DNA of 64,000 bases from Diogma glabrata (GCA_963693315.1 OY856186.1:93097802-93161801), one strand, 5' to 3'. Positions 48,856-61,612 are shown, numbered from the stretch's first letter. Notes: a model not told the origin generated them from the sequence alone. Program-made: numbers and translations.

Positions 48856-50205
48856 TTATAGTTGGTTAGAGCTACTCGGTACTCTGTCCAATAATTTGGT
48901 TGTTTTTGCTCTGTTAAAGAGTTTGCGAAGTTTATTCCTTTTCTTCTCCAAGTTACCATTCCACCAAGGTACATCTCTGCATCTTTTGGATTGAGTTATT
49001 GGAGAATTAAGGTTGTTTGCTTCAGTGATAATTTCTTGTAAATTATTTGCTGCAGAGTCAAGCTCAAATATAGAGTTGATACTGCCGCAACTATTTACAT
49101 TATCATGAAGATATGTTGTGTAAAGTTCCCAGTTGGTTTTTCTTGGGTTTCTAAAGTACTGGATGCTCTTTGCGTAGTGTTCTATGTTGAAACACATATT
49201 AGCATGATCAGACATAGAAGCTTCCTTCGAAACATGCCAGTTCTTAACCATATTAAGCGTAGCGTTTATGTTAGTTAAAGTAAGATCAAGGACCTCGCCT
49301 CTGATTGCGTTTCTAAAGGTAGGTTCACTACCTTTGTTTGCAATAAACATATTGTTTGTATACAAAAATTGAAGCAGACGCTCGCCTTTTGTGTTAATGT
49401 TGCTACTTCCCCACACGGTGTGATGAGCGTTAGCATCACACGCTATTATGAGGTTATAGTGGTTATTGTTGCAATACTTGATGAGTTTCTCTACCACTTC
49501 TGGTGGTGTCTCGTCCTCATCCCCCGGGAAGTATGCAGAAGCTAAAATGAATTTACGAAATCCACCTTGAGGAAGATGAATTTCTATCTGGACCGTTGTA
49601 AGATCTCTACAGATGAATTCATTCAATGGAAATATTTTCAGATGTTTGTTGAAGAGAATCGCGGTTCGCGGTCTTTCCACATCTGAGAAATAGATCAGTT
49701 TTGTATTTTTGTTTGACGATAGACCTTTTATTCTTTTACTGTTTGCCCACGGCTCCTGTATAAACGCAAGATCGTGAGCATTCTGTTCAATTAACCGGTT
49801 CAAATGAACTGAGGCCATTTCTGATCTGTGCAGATTAATCTGAACGCAACTTAATTTAGGTACTATTGATTTTTGTCTATATCGTACAGGTCTTCTATCT
49901 GACTTAGAGTAAGCTGGTGAATCAGACATTACCCTAGAGTCATACATGGTGTGTGTACTATCCGAATTAGGATAAACTGAGAAATCAGGCATGATCCTAG
50001 AGTCAGACATGGCATGTGTGCTGTCTGGTTTAGAATAAGCTGATAAATCAGGCATGATCCTAGAGTAGTACATGGTGCACAGTTTTGTTGTTAGTTTATG
50101 TGATGCGTTTGGAGAAGCATCGCTCTCATCTAAAACTTTATAGTTTTCCATACAATATTTATGGAGAAAGTAGAGAGGTACATTGGTCAACCACAACAGA
50201 GCCAT
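48856..50205 (-). pseudogene. LOA-like ORF2 N-terminus with AP endonuclease
   Basis: After an N-terminal repeat region the endonuclease starts at SCVQINLHRSEMAS (the Q.N.. motif). It continues with FIQEPW (catalytic Glu), LASAYFPGDE, IIACDANAHHTVWGS, GEVLDLTLTN and MSDHANMCF (catalytic SDH). The set matches APE-type endonucleases of LOA LINEs, which nick the target DNA. The frame ends at 48856 (VPSSSNQL) with a shift; the alternative frame continues toward the RT with a stop near 48820. The first codons (MALLWLTNVPLYFL) may not be the true start. Confidence 0.82.
49900..50090 (-). repeat. 63-bp tandem repeat in frame (three copies)
   Basis: CAGGCATGATCCTAGAGT-like words at 50049, 49986 and 49923 (the last changed) are exactly 63 bp apart. 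They encode the 21-residue unit DSRIMPDxSxYxxSDSTHxM three times at the start of the endonuclease ORF. Confidence 0.85.
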
Positions 50206-50520
50206 GTGCTGTGGTAAGGCTATTGAAACTGGAGGACACCCGGTATCCAGAGTTCCGTACTAATAATCAAGCACCCCCTTGACCATGTTAAGCTTTCGGC
50301 GTACGTGTCTCACCTTAGCTTAGGGTTTTGGACTTGATCTTGGCTTCGATTCTCACCGAGGACCTAACGGCATGGGTGACCCTACCGTTGTAGCTCCTAA
50401 GATCACTGAGTCTACTGAGCCCCATTACTGCGTCAAAGTGCCTAGTCCATTAGATGGGGTCATTAGACAATAGGTTAAGTTCATTAGGTTATAGGTTAGA
50501 AAACAATACAATAATACATA

Positions 50521-51520
50521 CTATTACTATCGCAAAAACATACAAATAAAGCTGATATAATTAAATGGAAGAGAATAAACCAAATTTTTCAAAATTATTA
50601 TTGATAAATGTTGGAAAAAAAACTTATCTGAGTTGATGTTGATTGTTGATAGATGATTATGTTGAAGATGTCTATTATTATTTTTTTTGTTTATATGTAG
50701 ACTTTTCCCGTTTTATATTTCAAAACGGCTATAGGTTCACAATTTTTCTGTGCTAAAAGAACAATCACGCTTAAAATATCGAGGGTTTTGATCATCTTCA
50801 TTATTTCTTTTTCTATGTGTACTTTTTTCTATAATTATTTTCTTTTTTCTATAAATTCAACATTTGAAAATGAAGTATTATGTGCATCAAGAGCAAGATG
50901 TCTCGAAAGTGCACTACACCGAAAAAAACGCTGGTAGAATCAACTACAAATCTCGTTTGATTTTGCGTTTAATATGAACGTGGTTATTTTAACCATTATA
51001 GCATTGTCAATTTATTTTTAGCAACGTAACAATTTTCATTATTTAAATCAACAACGGCGTGATCATATTTCGTGTTCAAACAATCACAAATCATAGTTGA
51101 ATTAAGTAGTTTGTTCATGTTTTTGTTTGAGAATTATTCTGTTTGTTAAAATAAAAAAGTCAGACAAGTGCGAATAAAATTCGCTCGCCAAGGGTTCCGT
51201 GAATGTAAAAGAACACAATATCAAGAATTATTGACAGACAATTTTGTTGTAATGTCTTTATATTGCCAGACCATAGACAGCTAACAAAATAAATGTTTAA
51301 TCGTAAATGTCAATAGTAAATTACAATCAAATGTACATTGATAAAAAATGACTCAAAAAATGTTACTCTAGGTTAAATCTTATCGATAGCTGTTTATGGT
51401 AACTCAAGAAAGATTCAATTACACCAGCTTGTAAATGGTTTAAATGTAATTATTTTTTCGGCCAATCAAATGACGAAATTTAGACGGGTGGAAATGCTAC
51501 ATACTAAAAATAATTTTTTT
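50521..51520. other. AT-rich unique DNA, no gene seen
   Basis: No supported gene or repeat. Confidence 0.5.
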
Positions 51521-52170
51521 ACAATAACACAAAAACTGTGCATCGAAAAATTCTAAAAACAATTGCAATGATTTTTAAATTATGTGCTCTTTCAAATGAA
51601 ACCCCATTGGCTTGGTGAGGTTTCTTTTTACCTTGTCTACCCCCGTCCCCTGGGGGGGAAACGATCTGAATTTCGCACTTTTTTGACCATAACTCAAAAA
51701 CTGTGCACCCGCAAAATTCTAAAAAAAATTACAATGATTTCTACATTAGATGCTCTTTCGAATGACACCGCACTCGCTTGGGTCAAAAAAGGTTTTTTTA
51801 CCCTCCCTACCTCCGTCCCCTAAACACACGGAAATATAATTATTTGAGACTTCGCTATGGTTTTTATACAAAATTTACCAAATTTCCTAACACTGTGAAT
51901 TTTTACAAATTTTTCTGTCAATCAGTATCGCAACGTAGGGGAGGGGACGGTCTGAGTTTTGCACTTTTTTTTAACCATAACTCAAAAACTGTGCACCGCA
52001 AAGTTCTAAAAAAATTGCAATGATTTCTAAATTAGGTGCTCTTTCAAATAACAGCGAGTGGGGCGCTTAGGTCAAAAAGGTTTTTTTTACCCTCTCTACC
52101 CCCGTCCCCTAAACACACAGAAATATAATTATTTGAGACTTCGCTATAGTTTTCATACAAAATTTACCTT
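51521..52170. repeat. tandem repeat, 288-bp unit, about 2.3 copies
   Basis: Copies start at 51521 (short, 164 bp), 51685 and 51973 with (C)CATAACTCAAAAACTGTGCA. They share TTACAATGATTTCT, CCCCCGTCCCCT and AAATATAATTATTTGAGACT. ORFs at 51584-52023 arise from this repeat. Confidence 0.8.
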
Positions 52171-52700
52171 ATTTTACCAAAAAGAGCTAAAACTGTTAGC
52201 CAACAATGAATGTGAGCAGTGTCAATTTTGTTGAAACCTCAGAATCGCTTTTAATTACATTTAAGAGCTATCAGTCTAATTATTTTAATTTAAAGAACTG
52301 TAATAGAGCAGATTGCTTCCTTCAGCTCTAACAATTGTTATTTGGGTGATATCGGAATTCAATATCAAATGATTGATAACTTTATTAGAAATGACATTTA
52401 TAGGTGGTACTTCAATAATATTACTATTACTGTTTTTGATAGAAAATATAGAATAGAATTAATAGAATTAAAAGAATTAATTTAATTAATTTACCATGAT
52501 TATAATCTGCGCGATCTAAACGTTTTTTTAAGCAAAAGCAATCCTTATTTTCGAAAATCTTAGCACTCACAAATTTTTATTTTTTTTGTGTATATATGTA
52601 TTTATTTTTCTTGTATTTTGTGAGTAGCTAAGTTCACTTCTTATCCTCTGTTTTTTTACCTTGCTCCATATTTCTTTGAAATAGTACGTTATCGTATACC
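52171..52700. other. AT-rich unique DNA, no gene seen
   Basis: No supported gene or repeat. Confidence 0.45.
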
Positions 52701-52703
52701 TGA

Positions 52704-53105
52704 AAAATAGTACATTATGATGTATGGACGTAAAGCTAAAGATTTTGGACGTATGTGGAGTTGGCAAATCGAGGCGCTAGTTGAGATTTGCACCCACATT
52801 AAGTCCAAAATAGTTTACTTCCGTGGCGTCATATACTATTTTTTATTCGCTGCAAGCAAAATAATTAAAAAAATAATTGTTTATTCAAAGTTATAAATTT
52901 GCATAAATTTTGAAATAAAAATATGTTGAACAAGTAACCTTTGACAATAGTACATTATGATGCAAGGACGTAAAGCCAAGGCTTTTGGACGTATGTGGAG
53001 TTTACGAATCGAGGCGCTAGCCCAGATTTGCACTCACATTAAGTCCAAAATGGCTTACTTCCGTGCATCATATACTATTTTTTTTTCGCCGCAAGCAGTA
53101 TGTTT
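52704..53105. repeat. direct duplication, 160-bp module at 240-bp spacing
   Basis: AATAGTACATTATGATG starts both 52705 and 52946. Both continue with GGACGTAAAGC, TTTTGGACGTATGTGGAGTT, GAGGCGCTAG, CACATTAAGTCCAAAAT and CATATACTATTTTTT, with about 10-15 percent difference. Confidence 0.85.
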
Positions 53106-56100
53106 AAAAAAAATTGTTTAGTCGAACAAATCGTATTACTATGACAACAGGAGATAACAAATATTTTAATTGGATAACGAAATTTGAATTTAAAGGTTCA
53201 CAGTTGAAAGTGAGCTGAATATGTAAAGCAAATTGTAATGTGTAATGCACTACACATATAGGTCCTACGAAAGTCTCCATTCTAAAACAATGCAAAGCTT
53301 GCTTTAAAAATAAATTTAATGCTCTTTGCATTAGCAAGTTGTTTGCAAAGCTCAAGCGTAGCAAGTTGTTTTCAAACTTCTACCATTAGTATAAAAAATA
53401 AATTATGATGGTAGAGTTGTACTAAAATTTGTAGTTTTGAATTGAAATTAGTTTTAATGCAACATTTGCTTTGCAATTTAATAATAACTTGCTATACATA
53501 TTGCAAAGCTTTTATTAAAAATTGCAGTAACTTTTTCAACTGTGTTGCTTTGATAAAAATTACTATTTTTGATAGAATTTAAACAAATACAAACGTTTTT
53601 TACTTTTTTGTACGTAACTATGACAACAAAATAAATATATGGCTAAAAGGTGACACTTAAGGGCCGCAAATCACAGTAATAAAATAACACCTTAATATTT
53701 AGGCGAATAAAAAATATATTGAAAATGAAAATAAATTACGTGTTAACCCATTTTTATGTTAATTTTAACATTTACTAGCACATGAATTTATTAATAAACA
53801 ACCGCCGTATGAAGTATATTTTCTACAAACATTTATGCATGTTTCGATAATATTTGCATTTTCTCTTTTCAGTAATATAAAAAAAATTAATAAATTTTAC
53901 GATAATTACTATCTACTGTGCAAGCCTCTTTTTTGTTGTTTGTTGTATTCTATGTGGTAAGCTGTGTTTAATAATCGTTTCTGGATTTTGAGAAATTATA
54001 ATAACCTTGACTCGCCATATTACTACAATGCATGTTGAACTAGTTATTTACGATATGAATTTCGTTAGGAATCATATGACGATACGAGATGAGAAAATTT
54101 TCAATCGAGGCGGTAGGCTAAATAATTCTCTTGCTGTTCATATTTTCAACATGACATTTATTTTAAAAAATGTGACGAAATTATACAGGGAACAAAACTC
54201 AATATATGTATAAAATTGTAATAAAAAATAATATTATTTTAAATTATTCTAATCCTATTTTTGGAATCTCATACTTTGAAGTAAAGATACACAAAGCAAA
54301 ATTAAAATTCATTATTTTGTTTTTTTTTCATGTATTACAAAGATAATTAATTACAATCAAACAGTTATGAGTTTATCATATTAGATTTACAATGGCTCAA
54401 ACCAACGAAAATAAATCTACTTCTTTTTAGTTGTCAACATTGCAAAGCTAGCATAATTAAATAATACTTAAATTTCATCTATAAACAATTGTACTTTTTT
54501 ACGGATTTTTCTTACAGTTTAAAAATGCTATCAAACTACCTTTGAAGCTGCATATTTATTATATTCAAGAAATTTTTACGTCAGTGTACAGAAAAAAAAT
54601 ATATAATTATGATTTTCTGTTTTTAATTTGGTTTTCAGTAACAGAATAATAAATAAAATATAATTTAAATAAATTATAATGAAAAGCATATTTCTTGAGG
54701 TTATCTGATTAATTTCATACAACTGTGCTTTTCGTTGTAATTTTATTCTTGCCTTGTTGTTATTTTTGTTTTTTATTCAAATTTTATAATGTCACTTTGC
54801 TACGATGGATGATAAAATTTTAAAATTATGATGGAAAACATGGCAAATGATAGTTGTAAATAACATTGAATTAATGAATTATTCTCCCTAAACCATTTTC
54901 TAGAACTACTATTTTAAAACAAAACTTTTAAAATAATAAAATAAAAGTTTGTGTTTTGCATTCAATGTTCGGTATTTTAATTCTAAAAATTTGGATTCTT
55001 TTATGTAGATGCATGAAAATTTCATCAAAATTGTTGCAAATGTATTTAGCTAACTATAGCGCTTATCGCTGTTCTTGGCAATTAAAGGGGTTATACGCAG
55101 CTAGAAATTTCAAAAACCCGATATTATTTTTATTGCATTTTTGGAATGTACATATATTTGAGTATATTCTATTTTAAATCGACCCGGAAAATATTTTTGA
55201 CAATATGAACACGAACATCTTTGTAATGTAATGTTATATTTTATAATATTTGTAATGGCACGCAACACCTCAGTTGACGTTTTCATTGTATTCACAATTC
55301 ACAACCATAAGATGGCAATGTATAAGAAGTTCTCTTTTTATACCTGAGAGCTAAATTTAGCCATTTCTTATACCAAACATGTAAATTTCGTCAGTTGAAA
55401 TAGCCAGTGTAAGCGTTTTTTATAAATTTGAACACATTTTTCGCAAAACGGTATTTTTGAAGTCGGTAAAACGATTTCTTAAAAACGGCTAAACCAATCG
55501 ATCTGATTTTAATACAATCTTCTCAGATTTATTCTTCAGGGATTGATCGAAGACATAAGATTTCCGAGAATTATTTCTATTTTTTAAACAATTTAACGAC
55601 AAAATGTTGGTCGAAAATCGGAATGTTTTCTTTTCGGAGCAGCCATTCTGTCAAAAATCAAAATTTCGACTATTCCTTTGATCAACACTTCTATCTAATA
55701 CTACAAATGCCCTTATAGAATCTTTTTGTTGTTTATTTTAAACAATCCAAACCGAAGCAAATTAAGTTAATTAAATTTTAATTTTTGTATGTGTATATAA
55801 AAAAGTCCAAGCGGCACGTATATCCGCTAGAAATAGGTAGATTTCGGGACCAGACAGCTTTGTGTACAAATAGAATTGGATGTGTCAGATTAGTTTAAAT
55901 AAAAAATTTAAGTAGAATAGTCCAAGTCCAGAATAATCCAAAAAATTTATCAAACCAAACTAAATACATTGACGGAAACTACTTTATCAATGCGATTTCG
56001 GAACAGTTTTATTTAATTTGGTTAAAACTACTTTTAATAACATATTAAATCCACCAAAGAGCAAATAAACGTTCTCACAACGTCACATCTACAACACCAC

Positions 56101-56149
56101 CACACATAATTTATAATCTAAAATTGTCAAACAACTTTTACACCTCAGT
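53106..56149. other. gene-poor AT-rich DNA
   Basis: About 3 kb without a supported gene. ORFs of 60-90 codons (53104-53364, 54007-54213, 54956-55177) have no recognisable motif or conservation in the window. Around 55440-55640 there is a GC-richer stretch (AAAACGGCTAAACCAATCGA) that looks like dispersed repeat DNA, but no second copy is present here. Confidence 0.5.
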
Positions 56150-56640
56150 AGAACTCCCGAGAGTTGGTCCTGGGGAACCAAAACCTGTTTTTATAATTGC
56201 CATGAAAGGCTACGACCTTATATAGTAGACTAGGTTAATATTTGACCTAGTTTTAGTTTCCTGTATTGGAATTAGAATGTAGGTTATTGGTTTATTGTTG
56301 TTTGTTGTTATTGTGTGTGTCTGAAGCCGGTTGCTAAAGGCCTTGGAAGGTCGTCAGGTAAACTAGGTTAGATTTGACCTAGTTCTGGTTGTCTGTAGTA
56401 GTAAAGGGCTTTGATCTAGTTGTCACCTGTTTTATATTATCATAAATGGCTATGGTCTTATACAGTAGACTAGGTTAGTATTTGACCTTGACCTAGTTAT
56501 CTACACTGGTAATTTCCGGATTTTAAATGCAGGTTATTGGGTTATTGTTGTTTGTTGTTGCTAAAAGCCTTGGAAGGCCGTCAGATAAAATATTCTGACC
56601 TAGTTCAGGTTTAGTAATTGACCTAGTTCTAGTTACCTCT
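56150..56640. repeat. imperfect tandem repeat, about 236-bp unit
   Basis: TATA(T/C)AGTAGACTAGGTTA occurs at about 56219 and 56456, followed in both by ATTTGACCT, GCAGGTTATTGG-like and TTATTGTTGTTTGTTG words. Both are followed by GCCTTGGAAGG(T/C)CGTCAG. GACCTAGTT words are scattered through the region. Confidence 0.75.
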
Positions 56641-57660
56641 GTTTTTAATTAAAAACTTTTGTGAAATGCATTTTGGATAAGAATATTTTGTAAATGCATG
56701 TACGATGAAAAACATCTTTCAAAGGACCGGCGATCATAGAAATTAAATTTTAGATCAAGCCAGTCAAGTTTTGCACAAACACACCATTGTATTCTATCAG
56801 TCTTAAAAAAATAAAGTATATTATAAATACGCAAACTTTTATCATTAATACAACAACAAGTTTTGTAGGCTCGGATTACAATTGTATCTAAAAAGTCTAC
56901 TGTCCCTACATGAGGGCGGGTCATACAATATATTTTATTTTGTTAAGACTCGATACCCAGAAACTTAAACTGTTTTCACGGTGTTTTTAATTAAAAACTT
57001 TTGTGAAATGCATTTTGGATAAGAATATTTTGCAAATGCATGTACGATGAAAAACATCTTTCAAACGACCGGCGATCATAGAAATTAAATTTTAGATCAA
57101 GCCAGTCAAGTTTTGCACAAACACACCATTGTATTCTATCAGTCTTAAAAACATAAAGTATATTATAAAGACGTAAACTTTCATCATTAATACAACAACA
57201 AGTTTTGTAGGCTCGGATTACAATTGTATCTAAAAAGTCTACTGTGCCTACATGAGGGCGGGTCATACAATATATTTTATTTTGTTAAGACTCGATACCC
57301 AGAAACTTAAACTGTTTTCACGGTGTTTTTAATTAAAAACTTTTGTGAAATGCATTTTGGATAAGAATATTTTGCAAATGCATGTACGATGAAAAACATC
57401 TTTCAAACGACCGGCGATCATAGAAATTAAATTTTAGATCAAGCCAGTCAAGTTTTGCACAAACACACCATTGTATTCTATCAGTCTTAAAAACATAAAG
57501 TATATTATAAATACGTAAACTTTCATCATTAATACAACAACAAGTTTTGTAGGCTCGGATTACAATTGTATCTAAAAAGTCTACTGTCCCTACATGAGGG
57601 CGGGTCATACAACATATTTTATTTTTGTCAAGACACGATACCCAGAAACTTTCATGGTAT
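56641..57660. repeat. 342-bp tandem repeat, three copies
   Basis: GTTTTTAATTAAAAACTTTT starts copies at 56641, 56983 and 57325. Each copy holds a 91-codon minus-strand frame (56924-56649, 57266-56991, 57608-57333) starting MTRPHVGTVDFLDT and ending HKSF. Copies 2 and 3 are more alike than copy 1. The product matches nothing I know. Confidence 0.92.
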
Positions 57661-59608
57661 TTAAATTAATTACTTTGTAAAATGAATTTTCACACGATTT
57701 TGTGTTCAAACAGTTGTTTGTATTTTACAGGATACTTATTGTTTCGTCTTTGTGTGGTATTTTTGCGCGAAATCTATATCACTACACAAATAACATGCAT
57801 TTTAATAATACTTACTTTGAATTCCTTTTTATACAAATCTAGTTTAATCAATATTTTAATACATATATCAGCTAAACGTATTTAATGATTTGCTTTCGAT
57901 TTATTTGTTTGTTTTAAATATTAAATTTGATGATGATATGGTGATGACGATCAAATTTTGATCAATTTCATCTCAAAAAATTACAAAATATACCAAAATT
58001 TTGATAAAAAATCATTTTCGTAAACTTTAAATTTTTGCCCCCAAAATTAATATAAAAAAGAGATGCCATTACATAGAAAAGAAAAACAACAAACAGAAAA
58101 ACAACAAAAACAAAAATGACGCATTTTATTAATATGTTTACATTGATTTTGGATTAAATTTTTTTGGCGAAAATATTTAAAAAATTTAGAACTTATTAAT
58201 TGAAAAATAAATTATAATTTCATTATTAGTTACCTACAATAAGAAATCCCATCCTGAATATTTTTTCGGACATTTTTACACATCACACACTTCAAAGTTA
58301 ATTTTTTATTCTAAATTTTCACTTAATATATTTAATTTTTCAGTTAAACTTTTTAAATTATAATAAAATCACTAGAATTTTTTATATTTAGTATAAATTT
58401 GCCAAAAAAAATCACTACGATAGTTAAAAAAAACAATTTTTTTTAACTACTAACTTGAGAAATCGTCATTATTTACTCGATCGAGGCGTTAGCCGAGAGA
58501 AACAATCACTCGAAAGCAAAAAAGATACTTTATGCCTGAATTGCATACAAGATTTTTTGTACGAGTAAGGTTCTGTATTATTTGCATAAATAAAAATGCA
58601 TATGTTTACACAAAATAGTAAAATATTTTTTCAAAAATTATTTTATCAAAGTAGTCTTGCAAAATAATAGTAATATAATAACTTTAGGCACTGTTATTTT
58701 AATTTTAGGCATTGTTATTTCACTTTTAGCATTGTTATTTCAATAGGAAAAAAAGGCCTGCTTTATGTCCAATTTTTGAATCGCAAAAGTGAATTTTACG
58801 GTTTACTCGTACAAAAAACAATTTTATTATAACCAAGCCAAAGAATGTTTAGTATAGTAATTTGTATTTCATTTGATTGTGTCCTTCCTACATTTCATTC
58901 ATCGTTTTAAAAATAAAACTTAACAATGTTTGTTTGTTAATTCTGTTTTTCATTTTAAATAAATTTCAGTGAAAAGGATTTAAACAAAAGTAAAAGATAA
59001 ACACATTTCAACCCCTCCAAATAAGTTTAATACATCTTAAATTTATTTGCATTCTTAAGCATACAAATATTTTATAAAACAAGTTTTACTAGATCATAAA
59101 TTTGAATAGACTTTGAGATAATCTTTTCAATCTTTTTATATTAATTGGCAAAGGAAACTTGTTTCGGTTTTGTGATAACAAAATACTACAAGACAACACA
59201 AGACAACAAAGAAAAATCCATAATTAATTAACAATAAATAATTGAATGAACAATAAATGATTAATATATAATATTTATTTTTCTATTCGTTTCTTCTATC
59301 CAAGTTCATTTTTATTTATTTGTTTGATTAGTCGATTTAATCTTTGGTGGATTTAATATATTATGACTAATGAAAATGCATCAGGTTTTTTGTTTTTATG
59401 ATTTTACAAAATTAGCTAGCGATGCTAAAAATTTTTCCCATCTAGACTTATAAATAATCTTTTTCGTTACAACAGATAAATTAAATGCTGAAACTAAACT
59501 TCCAGGCTACTTGATATGCTAAGATATTTAAAAAATGAAATGGAAAATGACTAATATAAAAATCTAATGAAAGCAAATATGATGATTAGTGCTAGTAGTT
59601 AAAAATTC
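57661..59608. repeat. AT-rich DNA with duplicated blocks
   Basis: The block 58824-59021 (AACCAAGCCAAAGAATG ... CATTTCAACCCCTCC) recurs at 59737-59932. The block 58006-58042 (AAAAAATCATTTTCGTAAAC ...) recurs at 59933-59970, so the second location joins two pieces that are 800 bp apart in the first. No gene is visible; the ORF at 57682-57885 is unsupported. Confidence 0.7.
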
Positions 59609-59730
59609 TATATATACCTCGGTTGAGAAGACTAATATTGACCTCGAACATTATATCCCTCGGCGCTACGCGCTTAAGGATCTAAAAGTTCTCGGTCAAT
59701 AATAGCTTACTTCTCTACCTTGTTATATAA
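59609..59730. mobile_element. small imperfect foldback element
   Basis: TATATACCTCGGTTGAGAAG (59611) and GACCTCGAAC face inverted GTTCTCGGTCAATAATAG and TTCTCTACCTTGTTATATA (ending 59729). The centre is GC-rich (CCCTCGGCGCTACGCGCTTA). Confidence 0.6.
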
Positions 59731-60054
59731 TGTACTATTATTATAACCAAGCCAAAGAATGTTTAGTATAGTAATTTGTATTTCACTTGATTGTGGTCTT
59801 CCTACATTTCATTCATCGTTTTAAAAATAAAACTTAACAATGTTTGTTTGTTAATTCTGTTTTTCATTTTAAATAAATTTCAGTGAAAAGGATTTAAACA
59901 AAAGTAAAAGATAAACACATTTCAACCCCTCCCTAAAAAATCATTTTCGTAAACTTTAAATTTTTGCCCCTTGCCGTCCACATTAATCGCAATTGTTTAT
60001 GGGGAATTGAATGCAAACATTCAAATCGATAAAAATCGGAATATATTCACAAAC

Positions 60055-60065
60055 CTATAAATAGG
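60055..60065 (+). promoter_or_regulatory. TATA box candidate
   Basis: CTATAAATAGG lies about 35 nt before the ATG at 60098, the right place and sequence for a core promoter with a very short leader. Confidence 0.5.
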
Positions 60066-60097
60066 ATGAAAAAACGTGAGTCTAAATATTTTACATC

Positions 60098-60433
60098 ATG
60101 TCTTCATCCTGTGCACTTGTCGATGTTACATTTTGTTGTAACGACAAAAACAGTTTGTTTGTGAAAGAAATTAGTATAGTAGGATTTAAAGAGCCTTGTA
60201 AGAAGTTCGTAAAAGAGTTTACTTACAAGTTTCCAACAAAAGAGCTAACAAATCAAAACATTGAAAATTATTCTTTTGGAACTGTGACTAACGAAAATAT
60301 AACTAAAGAGTTTAAACAAATATTAGAAAGTTTTGATATAATCATTACCAACAAACTAATTAAAAAAGAGTTTTTAGTAAACTATGTAAAGGAAGCGAGC
60401 AAAGTTTATGATCTGAGTCAATTTATTTTATGA
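60098..60433 (+). CDS. Polinton-associated protein of unknown function
   Basis: ATG start (MSSSCALVDVTFCCNDKNSL), 111 codons, TGA-type end at 60433. The opening VDVTFCC followed by VKEISIVGF, and the Cys-Lys spacing, resemble small proteins I associate with insect Polintons. I recall no established function. The sequence is shorter than expected: the middle seems to lack a segment between the ENYSFGTV stretch and the ESFDIIITNKLIKKEFL stretch. It lies directly upstream of an adenain-like protease on the same strand, which supports a Polinton origin. Confidence 0.45.
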   Translation: MSSSCALVDVTFCCNDKNSLFVKEISIVGFKEPCKKFVKEFTYKFPTKELTNQNIENYSFGTVTNENITKEFKQILESFDIIITNKLIKKEFLVNYVKEASKVYDLSQFIL

Positions 60434-60591
60434 ACACTTTAGAAATAACTAACATTTTAAAATGTAACCAGCGTACAAACAAAAGTAAACTATGTAAAGG
60501 AAGCGAGCAAAGTTTATGATCTGAGTCAATTTATTTTATGAACACTTTAGAAATAACTAACATTTTAAAATGTAACCAGCGTACAAACAAA
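60376..60591. repeat. 108-bp tandem duplication
   Basis: AGTAAACTATGTAAAGGAAG starts at 60376 and 60484. The duplicated block contains the end of the upstream ORF and the start of the protease ORF. Confidence 0.9.
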
Positions 60592-61035
60592 AAATTTAAG
60601 GGGGTGTTCGCTCTGGATAGAATTCCAAAAGTAAAAGAAAAACCATCTCTTTTAATCGTCAACACGGATAAGGCTAAGGACCCCTGGAACACACTGGTTA
60701 GCTATTTATATTCCTAAAAAGGGGTGTATAGAATACTTTGATTCTTTTGGGGCAGAAACCAACTAAACCTGAAATTTTAAGATATTTGAAGAATCATTGT
60801 TTAATTTTTAATGATAAACAATTGCAAAGTAGTTTTACAGATGTATGTGGGCAGTATTGTTGTGTTTACGTTTGGTTTAGATGTTTTGGTTTAAGTATGA
60901 AAAGTTTTTGAACCAATTCAGTAAAGCAAATCATATTGAAAATGACAGGTTGATTTTAAAACTATTTCATAAAATATTTGGAAAATACAACTTTTTACAG
61001 TCTTGTAACCCGAGAGTTAGAGGAAAGTTAAAAAG
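60539..61035 (+). pseudogene. adenain-like cysteine protease of a Polinton/Maverick
   Basis: The ATG at 60539 begins MNTLEITNILKCNQRTNKKF, then GVFALDRIP and LLIVNTD. After a frameshift the catalytic-His motif PGTHWLAIYIP appears, then IEYFDSFGAE (acidic residue). After another shift come LQSSFTDVCGQYCCVYVWF (Gln and nucleophile Cys) and a basic C-terminus (CNPRVRGKLKRN). The full His-Asp-Gln-Cys series of adenovirus-type proteases, encoded by Polintons for virion maturation, is recognisable. At least three frameshifts make it non-functional. Confidence 0.75.
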
Positions 61036-61037
61036 AA

Positions 61038-61566
61038 ATGGAAATTCGACATGAAAACACGAAGTCTTTATTATTAAACTATACATACTTTCTTAATAAA
61101 AACCGGACCTTTAGAATTTCTGTTGGTTTTACGGGGGAATCATTTGAAGCCACAACCATATTCCATCGTAATGGGAAAGAAGTAATTGTTCTGAAATATC
61201 GTGATTGGTGTGAATTTTACCATCTATACAAAAAGCTGTTGTGCAGTCGAACAATAAAAATTATGTTTTCAAGCAGGAATTCAAGCTATTCGTAGTCAAT
61301 CTCTTAGTGTCAGCAGAGAAGAGGCCGATATATTTAACAACCTTGTTGATTTTCTTCAAGCTGTAATGATTCACTATAAAAATTCCGAACAAAATGTAAG
61401 AGCGTATGTTGAAAAATACATAAAAACCTGTGAAGAAAAACAAGTGGAAAAGTTGCATGAAGAAATTAATACCCCAAAGCAACGGATCAATGTGCAGTGT
61501 GATTTTTCTAGATTATTTTTCGAGATACCTGTAATATTAAACAATAAACTACGCAAAATTGTATGA
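61038..61566 (+). pseudogene. Polinton-associated ORF, frameshifted
   Basis: The first frame (61038-61270) starts MEIRHENTKSLLLNYTYFLN and includes GKEVIVLKYRDWCEFYHL. After a one-base shift near 61270 it continues as FQAGIQAIRSQSLSVSREEADIF ... (described by parts: REEADIFNNLVDFL, YVEKYIKTCEEKQVEKL, QRINVQCDF) and stops at 61566. The first part has an NGK.VI.L...W pattern somewhat like small single-strand DNA-binding folds, but that is weak. AATAAA words follow the stop. A second, partial copy lies at 62187-63190. Confidence 0.45.
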
Positions 61567-61612
61567 AAATAAAAACAATTGTCTTTTATTTATTTTATTT
61601 TTATTTTTATTT

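Larger units (their letters stand above)
46202..50520 (-). mobile_element. LOA/Lian-like LINE, nearly complete
   Basis: Minus-strand order: a 5' region with a short frame (50442-50320, VTHAVRSSVRIEAKIKSK), endonuclease, RT, RNase H. The presence of RNase H after RT and the RT style fit the LOA clade. The main defect is a frame break between 48856 and 48718. Outer ends are not defined by a target duplication that I can see. Confidence 0.85.
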
